Shown here in pieces: positions 15,463-22,637 of a stretch of DNA of 27,768 nucleotides. Below the pieces are notes generated by a model. That model saw only the letters and a program-made list of their open reading frames with translations. It was not told where the DNA came from and made no database searches. A program made the position numbers and the translations under genes. How positions within the stretch are numbered: the first letter of the stretch is position 1; each line of letters begins with the position of its first letter. This stretch comes from JBBQUN01 sp038212405 (GTDB taxonomy: Bacteria; Actinomycetota; Acidimicrobiia; Acidimicrobiales; SZUA-35): the NCBI GenBank assembly GCA_038212405.1, contig JBBQUN010000025.1, forward strand, positions 1 to 27,768, given 5' to 3'.

Positions 15463-18400
15463 TCAGTTGAACGTGACGCTTCGGCTCGCCGAGACGGGGG
15501 TGCCGGTGGCGATGTCGGTTGCGGTCAGCGTGACCCCGACAGATCCTGGTACGTCGTACTGGAAGGTCATGGAATCGCCTGATGGCCACCACTGGAGCTG
15601 CGACGCGTCGGGTGCGGATGCGCTCCAGTTGAAGCCCGAGAACTTCGACGGATCGGCGGTGACCTGGCAGCCGGCGATGGAGCCGGCAGTGGTCGATCCG
15701 GTACAGCTGATGGTGAGGGCCGTTGGCTGAGGCGCCGGCGGTGTCGTGGTCGTGGTCGTGGTCGTTGTCGTGGTTGTGGTCGTACCAACGGCGACGAACG
15801 TGACGGTACGACTGGCACTCACCGGGTTGCCGGTAGCGAGATCGGTGCCGGTCAGCGTCACCGAGACGTTGCCAGTCTGGCTGTAGCCGACGTTGTAGCC
15901 GCGGTAATCGCCCCAGGTGTTGAGCGACCCTGGACTCGGGGCGCTGATGGAGTACGTCAGCCCGCTGAAGTCGGCGAGATCACCATCGAGCGTGCACCAC
16001 GCAATGTCGCTGCCGTTGGCCGGCACGTTGTAGTTGCTGCACGACATCCCGAACGGCGATGCAGCAACCGTGGTGGTCGTCGTCCCGGCCGCTTCGAAGG
16101 TGATGGTGAAGGGTCCACCACTCACCGGTGTGCCGGTGGCGGTGTGGGTGCCGGACACGGTCACGGTCACTTGGCCGGGATCAAAGGAGGCCACATAGGA
16201 CTCTCCCGGTGAACCCCATCGATTCAGCTCGAGGCCACCAGGATTGGCGACGTTGTAGACGAGGCCGGTGAACTCTGCGTGGTTGCCCTCGGCGAGTCGG
16301 CAGGTGGCGGCGCTGGTGCCGTTTGCCGGTCGAGTCGTCGGTGCACAGGTTGGATTGAAGGTGAACGTGGGGGCAGCGGCGGTGACGGTGACCGTTCGAG
16401 AGACGGTGACCGAGCCGGCGCCGCCAAGCACCACATCGAGTCGATAGGTACCGGGATTGTTCCAACGGACGTTCGTGGTCTCGCCGCTGGCGTTGCTGAA
16501 CGTTGGGCTGCCCTGGCCGCTCCAGCTCCACGAGGCGATATTGCTGCCGGAAGCATTGAAGCTGTTGGTGCTGCCGGCCTCGACCGAGGCCGGCCCGCTG
16601 ACGCTGCCCGACGGCAGCACCGTGAGCACATTGTTGGCAACAGTGATGCTGAACGTGTCGCTGCGGTCGTTGCCGCTCACTTTGTCGCGACCGGTCAAGG
16701 TGACCGAGACGGTGCCTTCGACGCCCGATGACACGGTGTAGCTGGCGGGTCCGCTCTGACCTCGAGTGGCCTGTGCTGGATTTGGCACCGTCGAGGAGAA
16801 GGCGAGATCCCAGAAGTCGTTGGCGTCGCCGACGAGTGAACAGCTGGCAGTGGCGCCGGTGCTCATGGTCGACGGCGTGCAGTTGATGCCGAACGGAGAG
16901 TCTGGTCCGCCACCGGCGGGACGAAGCACCGTGATGTTGCGGGTGGTGGTCGAGACTTCGCTGCCGCGGGTGATCTCGAGCGTGACGGTCTTGACGCCGG
17001 GCTCGGTCCAGCTGGTGGTGCCGTTGGCCGACACCGAGAAGTTGGGGCTTCCGCCGGGGAAGGTCCAGCGATAGGTGCCAGGATCACCCTGGGAGGTGCT
17101 TTGGAATGTGACGTTCGCCGAGACCTCGGCATCGGTTGGCGCCGTGAACGATGCCTGGAGCGGAATCAGGTCGGGGTTGGCGACAACGGTGACGCTGATC
17201 GCCGGTGTGACGCAGTTGTTGTCGACATCGCAGGCCTTGATGGCAACGGTGTAGGTCCCGGGGTCATAGAACGTGTAGTCGAACTCGCCGAACGCCACGA
17301 GCTTGGCTTGTTTACCGGTGTTTGGTGAAACGAGCAGCTGCCAGAAATTGGGTTTGCCCTTCACCGTGATCGAGCTGAAGTGCAGGCTCTCACCGGCCGC
17401 AACCTGGGTACCGCTGGCGCCGATCTGGATGGCCAGCGGTGCGGTGTTCTCGGTGGTTGTCGTTGTCTCGTTGCCGGGAGTTGTGGTTGGCGTGGTGGGT
17501 CCAGGCGTTGGCGTGATGTTCGGGTCGGGTTCGCCTGTTGGGCTGGTGACGGGTGTGGTCTGCTCCGTTTGTGGCCCCGCTGGTGAAGTGTCGGGCGTAG
17601 CGGTGTCGGGAGTATCGGTGCCTGAAGAGTCATCGGTGGGGGCCGTCGTGGGCGTGGTCGCGTTGCCCGGTGTCGCTACTTCGGCTGCGGCCTCTTCCAC
17701 TTGCCCGTCGGCGGCCGTTTGGAGACCGGCGACGCTGACGTCGTCGATGGCGTCGTCGTCGAGGGGTGCGGCAACAAAACCGCCGCCTGTTTCTTCGTCG
17801 TATTTCGAGATGGGCTCGATGGTGCCGTCACGGTGGATGAGACCAGCTCGAGAAGACTTCGGATCGTTGTACCAAACAGCGCCATTCTCGGCGACGAGCT
17901 GCACCGCCGTACCGGCTTCGACACCGTCGAGTGAGCGGCGCTGGAAGTCGTCGAGAGCATCGAAGTCGACGACGATGACTTCGCCGGACTCGATGTCTTG
18001 GACAACGGCCCATCCGAACGTCAACACGGGGCGCCCGTAGGTGCTCGTTGGCAGTGACAAGAAGTCGGCCTCGCCCGGGCACCCGGATCGTTGCGGGTTC
18101 CAGAGGAAGGTGCTTCCGTCATCGGCAACGACGAAGAGGTGATCGTCGGCCCCACCGACCTGGAGTGTGGCGTCTGCGGCCACTTCGAGACGGTCACAGA
18201 CCTCACCTTGGCTGGCCAGCCAGACCGAGTAGTCATCGAGGTCGACCCCAGCCTCGGTCGAGCCGAGGTCGGCGAGTGCGGTCGGCCCATTCAGATCGCC
18301 GACGTCTTTGGCGGGGGAGCCGTCGATCGAGAACTCGCGAACTGGCGTCGTTGGATCATCGCTGGCGTAGAGGAGGTTGCCGCTTTCGGTGACGAGGCCG

Positions 18401-18909
18401 TCGCTGAAGGTAGAACCGACCGGCACGGCGTCTCGTTGGGCCAGTGATGCCAAATCGAGGGGGGCGACGGCGCCGGACTTCACCAGCCAGCCAACGTCGT
18501 GGCCGGCGACGACCGACATGGCTTCGCCCGGCTTGGCGAACTGCACGCGCCCGGTCGTGATCGACCAGGAGGAGCCGTCGAGCCGGGCAACCGTACCGTC
18601 ACTCTTGTTGACGATCAGCGCATCCGAGCCCCACTGCACGACATCGAAGTCGTCGTTGTTCGCAGCCACGCCGAGCGAGGTGGCGATCGAACCGGATCCA
18701 CCGTCGAGCAGGCTCACCCCGCCCAAGACCTGTGATGGAAGCCAAACGGATCCGTCGGACAGGCGGACCTGCACCTCGGAGCGTGGGCTGCTGGTGGAGA
18801 TCATCCACGACGTGAGGACGACAGCGGCAACGCCGACTGACGCAAGTGCCGTGCTGGTGAAATGGAATGAGTGGCTCCGCAAAGCGGTGAACCAGCGATC
18901 GATTGACAT
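15463..18909 (-). CDS. Large membrane-anchored surface protein with PKD/Ig-like repeats
   Basis: A 1148-residue protein. The start is ATG 18909 (MSIDRWFTAL), because GGAGGAGGG lies just before it; the earlier ATG at 18930 is upstream of that site. A basic tail and a hydrophobic helix at about residues 15-38 export the rest. Residues ~45-395 are short beta-rich repeats (DGSVWLP, DALIVNKSDGTVARLDG, FGWAVVQDIESGEV) that suggest a beta-propeller. A Thr/Pro/Asp-rich linker runs about 410-510. Next come PKD-like domains (DPGTYTVAIKACD, GTYRWTFPGGSPNFS, ASWSWSGQGSP) and four ~90-residue Ig-like repeats with a paired-Cys signature, joined by Thr linkers including 14 Thr in a row. The chain ends at a beta strand, with no LPxTG. 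It converges on the moxR set and fills the place of the large fn3 protein in related clusters. Confidence 0.85.
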   Translation of the reverse strand: MSIDRWFTALRSHSFHFTSTALASVGVAAVVLTSWMISTSSPRSEVQVRLSDGSVWLPSQVLGGVSLLDGGSGSIATSLGVAANNDDFDVVQWGSDALIVNKSDGTVARLDGSSWSITTGRVQFAKPGEAMSVVAGHDVGWLVKSGAVAPLDLASLAQRDAVPVGSTFSDGLVTESGNLLYASDDPTTPVREFSIDGSPAKDVGDLNGPTALADLGSTEAGVDLDDYSVWLASQGEVCDRLEVAADATLQVGGADDHLFVVADDGSTFLWNPQRSGCPGEADFLSLPTSTYGRPVLTFGWAVVQDIESGEVIVVDFDALDDFQRRSLDGVEAGTAVQLVAENGAVWYNDPKSSRAGLIHRDGTIEPISKYDEETGGGFVAAPLDDDAIDDVSVAGLQTAADGQVEEAAAEVATPGNATTPTTAPTDDSSGTDTPDTATPDTSPAGPQTEQTTPVTSPTGEPDPNITPTPGPTTPTTTPGNETTTTTENTAPLAIQIGASGTQVAAGESLHFSSITVKGKPNFWQLLVSPNTGKQAKLVAFGEFDYTFYDPGTYTVAIKACDVDNNCVTPAISVTVVANPDLIPLQASFTAPTDAEVSANVTFQSTSQGDPGTYRWTFPGGSPNFSVSANGTTSWTEPGVKTVTLEITRGSEVSTTTRNITVLRPAGGGPDSPFGINCTPSTMSTGATASCSLVGDANDFWDLAFSSTVPNPAQATRGQSGPASYTVSSGVEGTVSVTLTGRDKVSGNDRSDTFSITVANNVLTVLPSGSVSGPASVEAGSTNSFNASGSNIASWSWSGQGSPTFSNASGETTNVRWNNPGTYRLDVVLGGAGSVTVSRTVTVTAAAPTFTFNPTCAPTTRPANGTSAATCRLAEGNHAEFTGLVYNVANPGGLELNRWGSPGESYVASFDPGQVTVTVSGTHTATGTPVSGGPFTITFEAAGTTTTTVAASPFGMSCSNYNVPANGSDIAWCTLDGDLADFSGLTYSISAPSPGSLNTWGDYRGYNVGYSQTGNVSVTLTGTDLATGNPVSASRTVTFVAVGTTTTTTTTTTTTTTPPAPQPTALTISCTGSTTAGSIAGCQVTADPSKFSGFNWSASAPDASQLQWWPSGDSMTFQYDVPGSVGVTLTATDIATGTPVSASRSVTFN
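15743..15784 (-). repeat. Microsatellite-like stretch coding 14 consecutive Thr
   Basis: Fourteen ACN codons in a row (ACG, ACC and ACA mixed), giving a GTGGTC-like hexamer pattern on the plus strand. It encodes the linker before the last Ig-like repeat. A stretch like this can change length by slippage in steps that keep frame only in multiples of three bases. Confidence 0.85.
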
Positions 18910-18913
18910 CGGG

Positions 18914-18922
18914 CCCTCCTCC
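18914..18922 (-). promoter_or_regulatory. Ribosome binding site that sets the surface-protein start
   Basis: GGAGGAGGG on the minus strand ends 4 nt before ATG 18909, or about 7-9 nt from the core GGAGG. The in-frame ATG at 18930 lies upstream of it and is rejected as start. Confidence 0.75.
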
Positions 18923-18946
18923 GATGGCATCCAGCTCGAGCCGGAT

Positions 18947-18976
18947 GCCCTAGGTGTGTCGCACCCAGGCGAACAA
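18947..18976 (-). promoter_or_regulatory. Weak promoter candidate for the surface-protein gene
   Basis: On the minus strand TTGTTC (18971-18976) and TAGGGC (18947-18952) are separated by 18 nt, giving a ~40-nt leader. The match is modest. Confidence 0.25.
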
Positions 18977-19037
18977 CGCTAGTGCAGCGAGGTTGTAGGT
19001 GCTAGGTCAGTGTGGTTGGCAGTGGGACCTGCGTCAT

Positions 19038-19051
19038 GGGGGATATCCCCC
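19038..19051. promoter_or_regulatory. Perfect 14-bp palindrome upstream of the VWA gene
   Basis: GGGGGATATCCCCC is its own reverse complement. It is centred about 48 bp before ATG 19093 and ends 27 bp before the -10-like TAGGGT, a position suited to a regulator that contacts the -35 region. It lies in the 183-bp divergent region shared with the surface-protein gene. Confidence 0.6.
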
Positions 19052-19078
19052 GACGCTGTACGGGTCGTCGGCCACGAG

Positions 19079-19084
19079 TAGGGT
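19079..19084 (+). promoter_or_regulatory. Putative -10 element of the VWA gene (leaderless)
   Basis: TAGGGT followed by exactly 8 nt and ATG 19093. This is the same hexamer and spacing as for the AAA+ gene at 5844, and TCGGCC stands a few bases upstream in both. Confidence 0.45.
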
Positions 19085-19092
19085 CACTGGGC

Positions 19093-21129
19093 ATGATCGG
19101 TAACCGGTTTCGGTATTCGCGTTGGGATGGCACACAGAAGGGGTTCGAGCTCGACGCCTTTGATGTGATGGAGCAGCTCACCGACGACCTCCTCTATCAC
19201 GGGGATCCAATGGCGGCCCTGCGCAAACTGATGCAGGAGGGCTTCGACGATCGCAACGGCGAACGCATCCAGGGTCTGCGCGAGATCATGGAGAAGCTCC
19301 GCCAAGAACGGCGTGAGCGACTCGAGAACCACGATCTCGGCGGCGTCTACGACGAGATCAACGATGCGCTGAACGAGGTCATGGAGATGGAACGGCAAGG
19401 GCTCGCCGACCGCGAAGCACTGGCCGACATGCAGCTCGCCGATCCTGACACTCCCGCCGCCGACAAGCGCAACGCCGAGCTGGCCAAAGACGCCACCGCC
19501 TCGAAGCAGATGGAACTCGGGATGCTTCCCGACGACCTCGCGGGCAAGGTGCGCTCGTTGCAGAAGTACGACTTCGAATCGGCCGAAGCGCAGCAGAAGT
19601 TCGACGAACTCGTCGATCAGTTGCGCAATGAGTTGGTGAAGCAGCAGTTCCAGTCGATGGCCGAGGGCATGGAGAACATGACCGCCGAAGACATGGCGCG
19701 CATGAAGGACATGATGGCCGAGCTCAACAGGATGCTCGAGCAGCGGGCCAATGGTGAAGAGCCAGACTTCGACAAGTTCATGGAGGACTACGGCGACTTC
19801 TTCCCGAACAATCCCGAGACGCTCGACGAACTCCTCGAGCAAATGGCCCAGCAAATGGCGGCCATGCAGGCGCTCATGAATTCGATGACGCCCGAGCAGC
19901 GCCAACAGCTGATGGACCTGTCGAATCAGCTCCTCGAAGACATGGATCTCAACTTCGAGATGAGCAGGCTCAGCCAGAACCTCCAGGGCATGTTCCCCGA
20001 CGCCGGTTGGCAGCAGAGCTACGACTTCTCCGGCTACGACCCGCTTGGCATGGCCGATGCCTCACAGATGCTCGCTGAGCTCGGTCAGCTCGATCAGCTC
20101 GAGCAGTTCTTGCAGAATCCTTCGTCACCCGCCGCCTTGGCCGAGGTCGATCTGGAACAGGTTCGCCGCCTGATGGGTGAGCAAGAAGCCGCCAGTCTCG
20201 AGCGGATCTCTGAACTGGCGAAGATGCTCGAAGATTCCGGTCTCGTGCAGAACAAGGAGGGCCGGCTTGAGCTGACGCCGCGTGGCTTGCGTCGCCTGGG
20301 CCAGCAAGCGCTCGGGGACCTCTTTTCGAAAATGGATCCGAACCGGCTCGGCAAACACGACACCAACCGTTCCGGCGTAGGCCACGAACGCAACTACGAC
20401 ACCAAGCAGTACGAGTTCGGCGATCCGTTCAACCTCCACATCGAGAAGACGGTCAGCAATGCCATTCGCCGGACCGGTGGTGGGACACCGGTGCAACTCA
20501 CGCCTGAAGACTTCGAGATCGAGCGAACCGAGCGTCAGGTGCGTTCCGCCACCGTGTTGATGCTCGACCTCTCACTTTCGATGCCGATGCGTGACAACTT
20601 CCTGCCGGCCAAGAAGGTGGCCATGGCGTTGTATTCGCTCATTTCGAGCCAGTACCCCAACGACTACCTGGGCATCGTGACGTTCTCCGAAATGGCGCAC
20701 GAGTTGAAGCCGGCCGATCTTCCCGAAGTCAGCTGGGACTTCGTCTATGGCACCAACATGCATCACGCATTCAAATTGTCGCAGCGCATGTTGGCCAAGG
20801 AGTCCGGGACCAAGCAGATCATCATGATCACCGATGGTGAGCCGACCGCTCATCTTCTCGCTGACGGTTCGCCGCTCTTCAGCTATCCGCCGCTTCGGGA
20901 AACCGTCGAGGCGACGTTCGCCGAGGTCATGCGGTGTACCAAGGCCGGCATCACGATCAACACCTTCATGCTCGATCCCGATTCGGGGCTCCGTGGCTTC
21001 GTCGAGCGGCTCACCGAGATCAACCGCGGTCGAGCGTTCTTCACCACGCCGCAAAACCTTGGCGACTACGTGCTGGTCGATTTCATCGAGAACAAGCGCA
21101 AGCTGCTCAAAGGACGTGGCTCTGCCTGA
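19093..21129 (+). CDS. VWA-domain protein (Rv0959-like), partner of a ChlI-type ATPase
   Basis: A 678-residue cytoplasmic protein. ATG 19093 (MIGNRFRYSRWDG) is chosen over the open frame from 19012 because family similarity begins there and a -10-like element lies 8 nt before it. Residues ~1-370 are strongly helical and charged, rich in Met, Gln and Glu (coiled-coil-like, e.g. ARMKDMMAELNRMLEQR). The C-terminal VWA domain begins near residue 485 with a complete MIDAS: DLSLS (Asp492, Ser494, Ser496), later GTNMHHAF and MITDGEPT. Length and layout match Rv0959 (about 670 residues). Such proteins bind a metal-dependent ligand and work with the Rv0958-type AAA+ ATPase, here at 5844-7289. No terminator is clear beyond the stop. 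Confidence 0.88.
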   Translation: MIGNRFRYSRWDGTQKGFELDAFDVMEQLTDDLLYHGDPMAALRKLMQEGFDDRNGERIQGLREIMEKLRQERRERLENHDLGGVYDEINDALNEVMEMERQGLADREALADMQLADPDTPAADKRNAELAKDATASKQMELGMLPDDLAGKVRSLQKYDFESAEAQQKFDELVDQLRNELVKQQFQSMAEGMENMTAEDMARMKDMMAELNRMLEQRANGEEPDFDKFMEDYGDFFPNNPETLDELLEQMAQQMAAMQALMNSMTPEQRQQLMDLSNQLLEDMDLNFEMSRLSQNLQGMFPDAGWQQSYDFSGYDPLGMADASQMLAELGQLDQLEQFLQNPSSPAALAEVDLEQVRRLMGEQEAASLERISELAKMLEDSGLVQNKEGRLELTPRGLRRLGQQALGDLFSKMDPNRLGKHDTNRSGVGHERNYDTKQYEFGDPFNLHIEKTVSNAIRRTGGGTPVQLTPEDFEIERTERQVRSATVLMLDLSLSMPMRDNFLPAKKVAMALYSLISSQYPNDYLGIVTFSEMAHELKPADLPEVSWDFVYGTNMHHAFKLSQRMLAKESGTKQIIMITDGEPTAHLLADGSPLFSYPPLRETVEATFAEVMRCTKAGITINTFMLDPDSGLRGFVERLTEINRGRAFFTTPQNLGDYVLVDFIENKRKLLKGRGSA

Positions 21130-21254
21130 CCGGGCGGTCACCGCGCAAACACACGAAGAGTGTTGTTGTGGTCACTTGACGCGCCGAAATGTCGAGAAGG
21201 AGTCGAGAAACCGCAGAAATACGGGGTTTGGGCAGGCAAAAGCTGGCATTCACC

Positions 21255-21283
21255 TTGTCAAACGCTCGCAGGCAAGGCAGAAT
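21255..21283 (+). promoter_or_regulatory. Candidate promoter for whiB
   Basis: TTGTCA (21255-21260, 5 of 6 to TTGACA), a 17-nt spacer, and CAGAAT (21278-21283, 4 of 6 to TATAAT). Confidence 0.4.
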
Positions 21284-21291
21284 CGCACCGT

Positions 21292-21301
21292 TGTAATTAC
21301 A
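21292..21301. promoter_or_regulatory. 10-bp palindrome TGTAATTACA near the whiB transcription start
   Basis: A perfect AT-rich palindrome in GC-rich DNA, placed just downstream of the candidate -10 at 21278, where a repressor would block initiation or clearance. Confidence 0.4.
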
Positions 21302-21466
21302 TCGTACCCCTGGCGCGGCGTCGGGTGGGGAATGCTCAACAGGTCACTCGTTGGGCGAACCACCTCGCAGACATCTCCTGAGATGTGTCGCAACAGACCA
21401 ATCCCGGTCCCGCACTCTCTCGACACTCCCGCATCGAGGACCGGCGTAGCGGAGGAGCAGGTAGTC

Positions 21467-21769
21467 ATGCGAAGTGGGCGAAAACAGTTGGTGCTCGACA
21501 CGACCTGGCAGGAGTTCTCCAACTGTCTCGGCGTCGACCCCGACCTCTTCTTCCCAGAGCGCGGCGCTTCGACCCGGGAGGCCAAAGAAGTCTGTCGTGG
21601 GTGCGTAGTCAGGGAAGACTGTCTCGAGTTTGCCCTGGCGAATGGCGAGAAGTTCGGTATTTGGGGTGGTATGAGTGAACGCGAACGTCGCCGCGTTCGT
21701 CGTCAGCGAGCGCTCGAGCGCGAAGCGGCGCCGGCTCCGATCGAAGTCGTCAGCGCCTACTTCGGCTGA
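21467..21769 (+). CDS. whiB: WhiB-family iron-sulfur regulator, WhiB2/WhmD-like
   Basis: A 100-residue regulator that binds a 4Fe-4S cluster and acts on transcription with the principal sigma factor. The four cluster cysteines are Cys20, Cys43, Cys46 and Cys52 (C-x22-C-x2-C-x5-C). They are followed by the G[I/V]WGG turn FGIWGG and a basic DNA-contact segment SERERRRVRRQR. The FFPERGASTREAKEVC stretch resembles the WhiB2/WhmD group, whose members control septation in mycobacteria and sporulation in Streptomyces. The start ATG 21467 is set by GGAGGAG at 21451-21457. It is followed 76 nt later by tatA. Confidence 0.93.
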   Translation: MRSGRKQLVLDTTWQEFSNCLGVDPDLFFPERGASTREAKEVCRGCVVREDCLEFALANGEKFGIWGGMSERERRRVRRQRALEREAAPAPIEVVSAYFG

Positions 21770-21845
21770 ATACGGACCTGAAAAAGAACCAGTGGGGTTT
21801 GTTCGCCGCCGGTGTTGATTCGCCAATCGGAGGTACTCTTCGAAT

Positions 21846-22025
21846 ATGGCAGGACTCAAGCCCCAAGAACTACTCATCATCCTGGTGATTCTTCTCGTGT
21901 TGTTCGGTGGCGCAAAGCTTCCGCAACTCGCCAAGAATCTCGGCCGGGCCCAGAAAGAGTTCAAGGATGGAATGTCTGAGAGCAGCGCTGCTGGCGCTGA
22001 CGAAGACGCATCCACCAAGGACTAG
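21846..22025 (+). CDS. tatA: Sec-independent protein translocase subunit TatA
   Basis: A short 59-residue gene. The protein starts MAGLKPQELLIILVILLVLFG, a single N-terminal membrane helix. The hinge FGGAKLPQLAKNLGRAQKEFK then forms the amphipathic helix of the TatA/TatE family (the FG and LP positions and the basic face are diagnostic). An acidic, polar tail ends at TAG 22023-22025. TatA forms the pore element of the twin-arginine pathway for folded proteins. GGAGG lies about 12 nt before ATG 21846. The tail is shorter than usual (most TatA are 70-90 residues). No tatC is in the window. Confidence 0.93.
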   Translation: MAGLKPQELLIILVILLVLFGGAKLPQLAKNLGRAQKEFKDGMSESSAAGADEDASTKD

Positions 22026-22049
22026 TCATCAGTAATTTCTGCAACCGCG

Positions 22050-22075
22050 GGAACTTCCCCCACCCGTCTGCCGTT
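22050..22075 (+). promoter_or_regulatory. ECF (SigE/SigH-type) promoter of the sigma gene
   Basis: GGAAC (22050-22054), exactly 18 nt, then GTT (22073-22075). This is the published mycobacterial SigE/SigH promoter form. It lies directly before the ECF sigma gene and suggests autoregulation. The TTG codon at 22074 falls inside the -10, which argues against it as start. Confidence 0.65.
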
Positions 22076-22088
22076 GGAAGTCACGATC

Positions 22089-22094
22089 GGAGGG
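22089..22094 (+). promoter_or_regulatory. Ribosome binding site of the sigma gene
   Basis: GGAGGG, 9 nt before GTG 22104. It supports GTG 22104 over TTG 22074. Confidence 0.7.
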
Positions 22095-22103
22095 CGGGAA
22101 CAC

Positions 22104-22637
22104 GTGGCTCGTTCTCGCCGCACGCACTCTGATCGGGCGTCCTCTGATGTTCCGTCATGGGAAGAGGTCGCTCTCACTCACGGTCGGTTCATCTACAGCG
22201 TCGCGTACCGCCTCACTGGGAACCACCACGATGCGCAGGATCTGGTGCAAGAAGTGCTGTTGCGAGTCAGACGAGGACTAGCCACCTATCAGCCCGGCAA
22301 TCTCGAGGGCTGGCTTGGTCGGATCACCACCAACGCGTTTCTCGATCGTGTCCGTCGAGACAAGCGTCGGCCCACTGTGCCCCTGCCAGATGAGCCCGAC
22401 CGGGTGATCGCTGGGTCCGCAGGGATCGACGCCGAGCTCGAGGCCAGTGATCTGCCGCAACACCTCCAAGACATACTGAGCGAGTTGCCTGTCGACTATC
22501 GAGTTCCGGTGATCATGAAGGATGTCTTCGGGTACTCCTATGAAGACATCGCCGACCGGCTCGACATCCCCATCGGCACCGTGCGGTCGCGCATCCACCG
22601 AGGGCGAGGCCGACTACGCGAGGCAATGGCGGCATGA
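22104..22637 (+). CDS. sigE: ECF-family RNA polymerase sigma factor, SigE-like
   Basis: A 177-residue sigma-70 family protein with only regions 2 and 4. Region 2 is visible as WEEVALTHGRFIYSVAYRLTGNHHDAQDLVQEVLLRV and continues to LEGWLGRITTNAFLDRVRRDKRR (quoted here in two short parts of the conserved block). Region 4 is LPVDYRVPVIMKDVFGYSYE followed by DIADRLDIPIGTVRSRIHRG. The phrasing is closest to mycobacterial SigE. The start is GTG 22104, chosen on the ribosome site and on the ECF promoter that overlaps the earlier TTG. The stop TGA overlaps the next ATG by four bases (ATGA), coupling it to the putative anti-sigma factor. Confidence 0.92.
   Translation: MARSRRTHSDRASSDVPSWEEVALTHGRFIYSVAYRLTGNHHDAQDLVQEVLLRVRRGLATYQPGNLEGWLGRITTNAFLDRVRRDKRRPTVPLPDEPDRVIAGSAGIDAELEASDLPQHLQDILSELPVDYRVPVIMKDVFGYSYEDIADRLDIPIGTVRSRIHRGRGRLREAMAA

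Larger units (their letters stand above)
21130..21466. other. 337-bp intergenic region upstream of whiB
   Basis: No gene is supported here. It is locally less GC-rich than its surroundings. It holds a candidate sigma-70-type promoter (21255-21283) and a 10-bp palindrome TGTAATTACA (21292-21301), leaving a leader of roughly 175 nt before whiB. An open frame crosses the region from 20834, but its upstream part is the shadow of the VWA gene. Confidence 0.6.

Noticed and set aside
21122..21140. Short hairpin TGACCG/CGGTCA at the VWA gene end as a terminator
   Set aside because: Six base pairs around two bases, overlapping the stop codon and with no T-run. Not enough to call.
21329..21353. GGAAT...GTT element before the first whiB as an ECF promoter
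   Set aside because: The spacer is only 16 nt, too short for the 17-19 nt of this class.
20834..21466. N-terminally extended WhiB of 311 residues
   Set aside because: The upstream part is the shifted frame of the VWA gene. GGAGGAG and the family length support ATG 21467.
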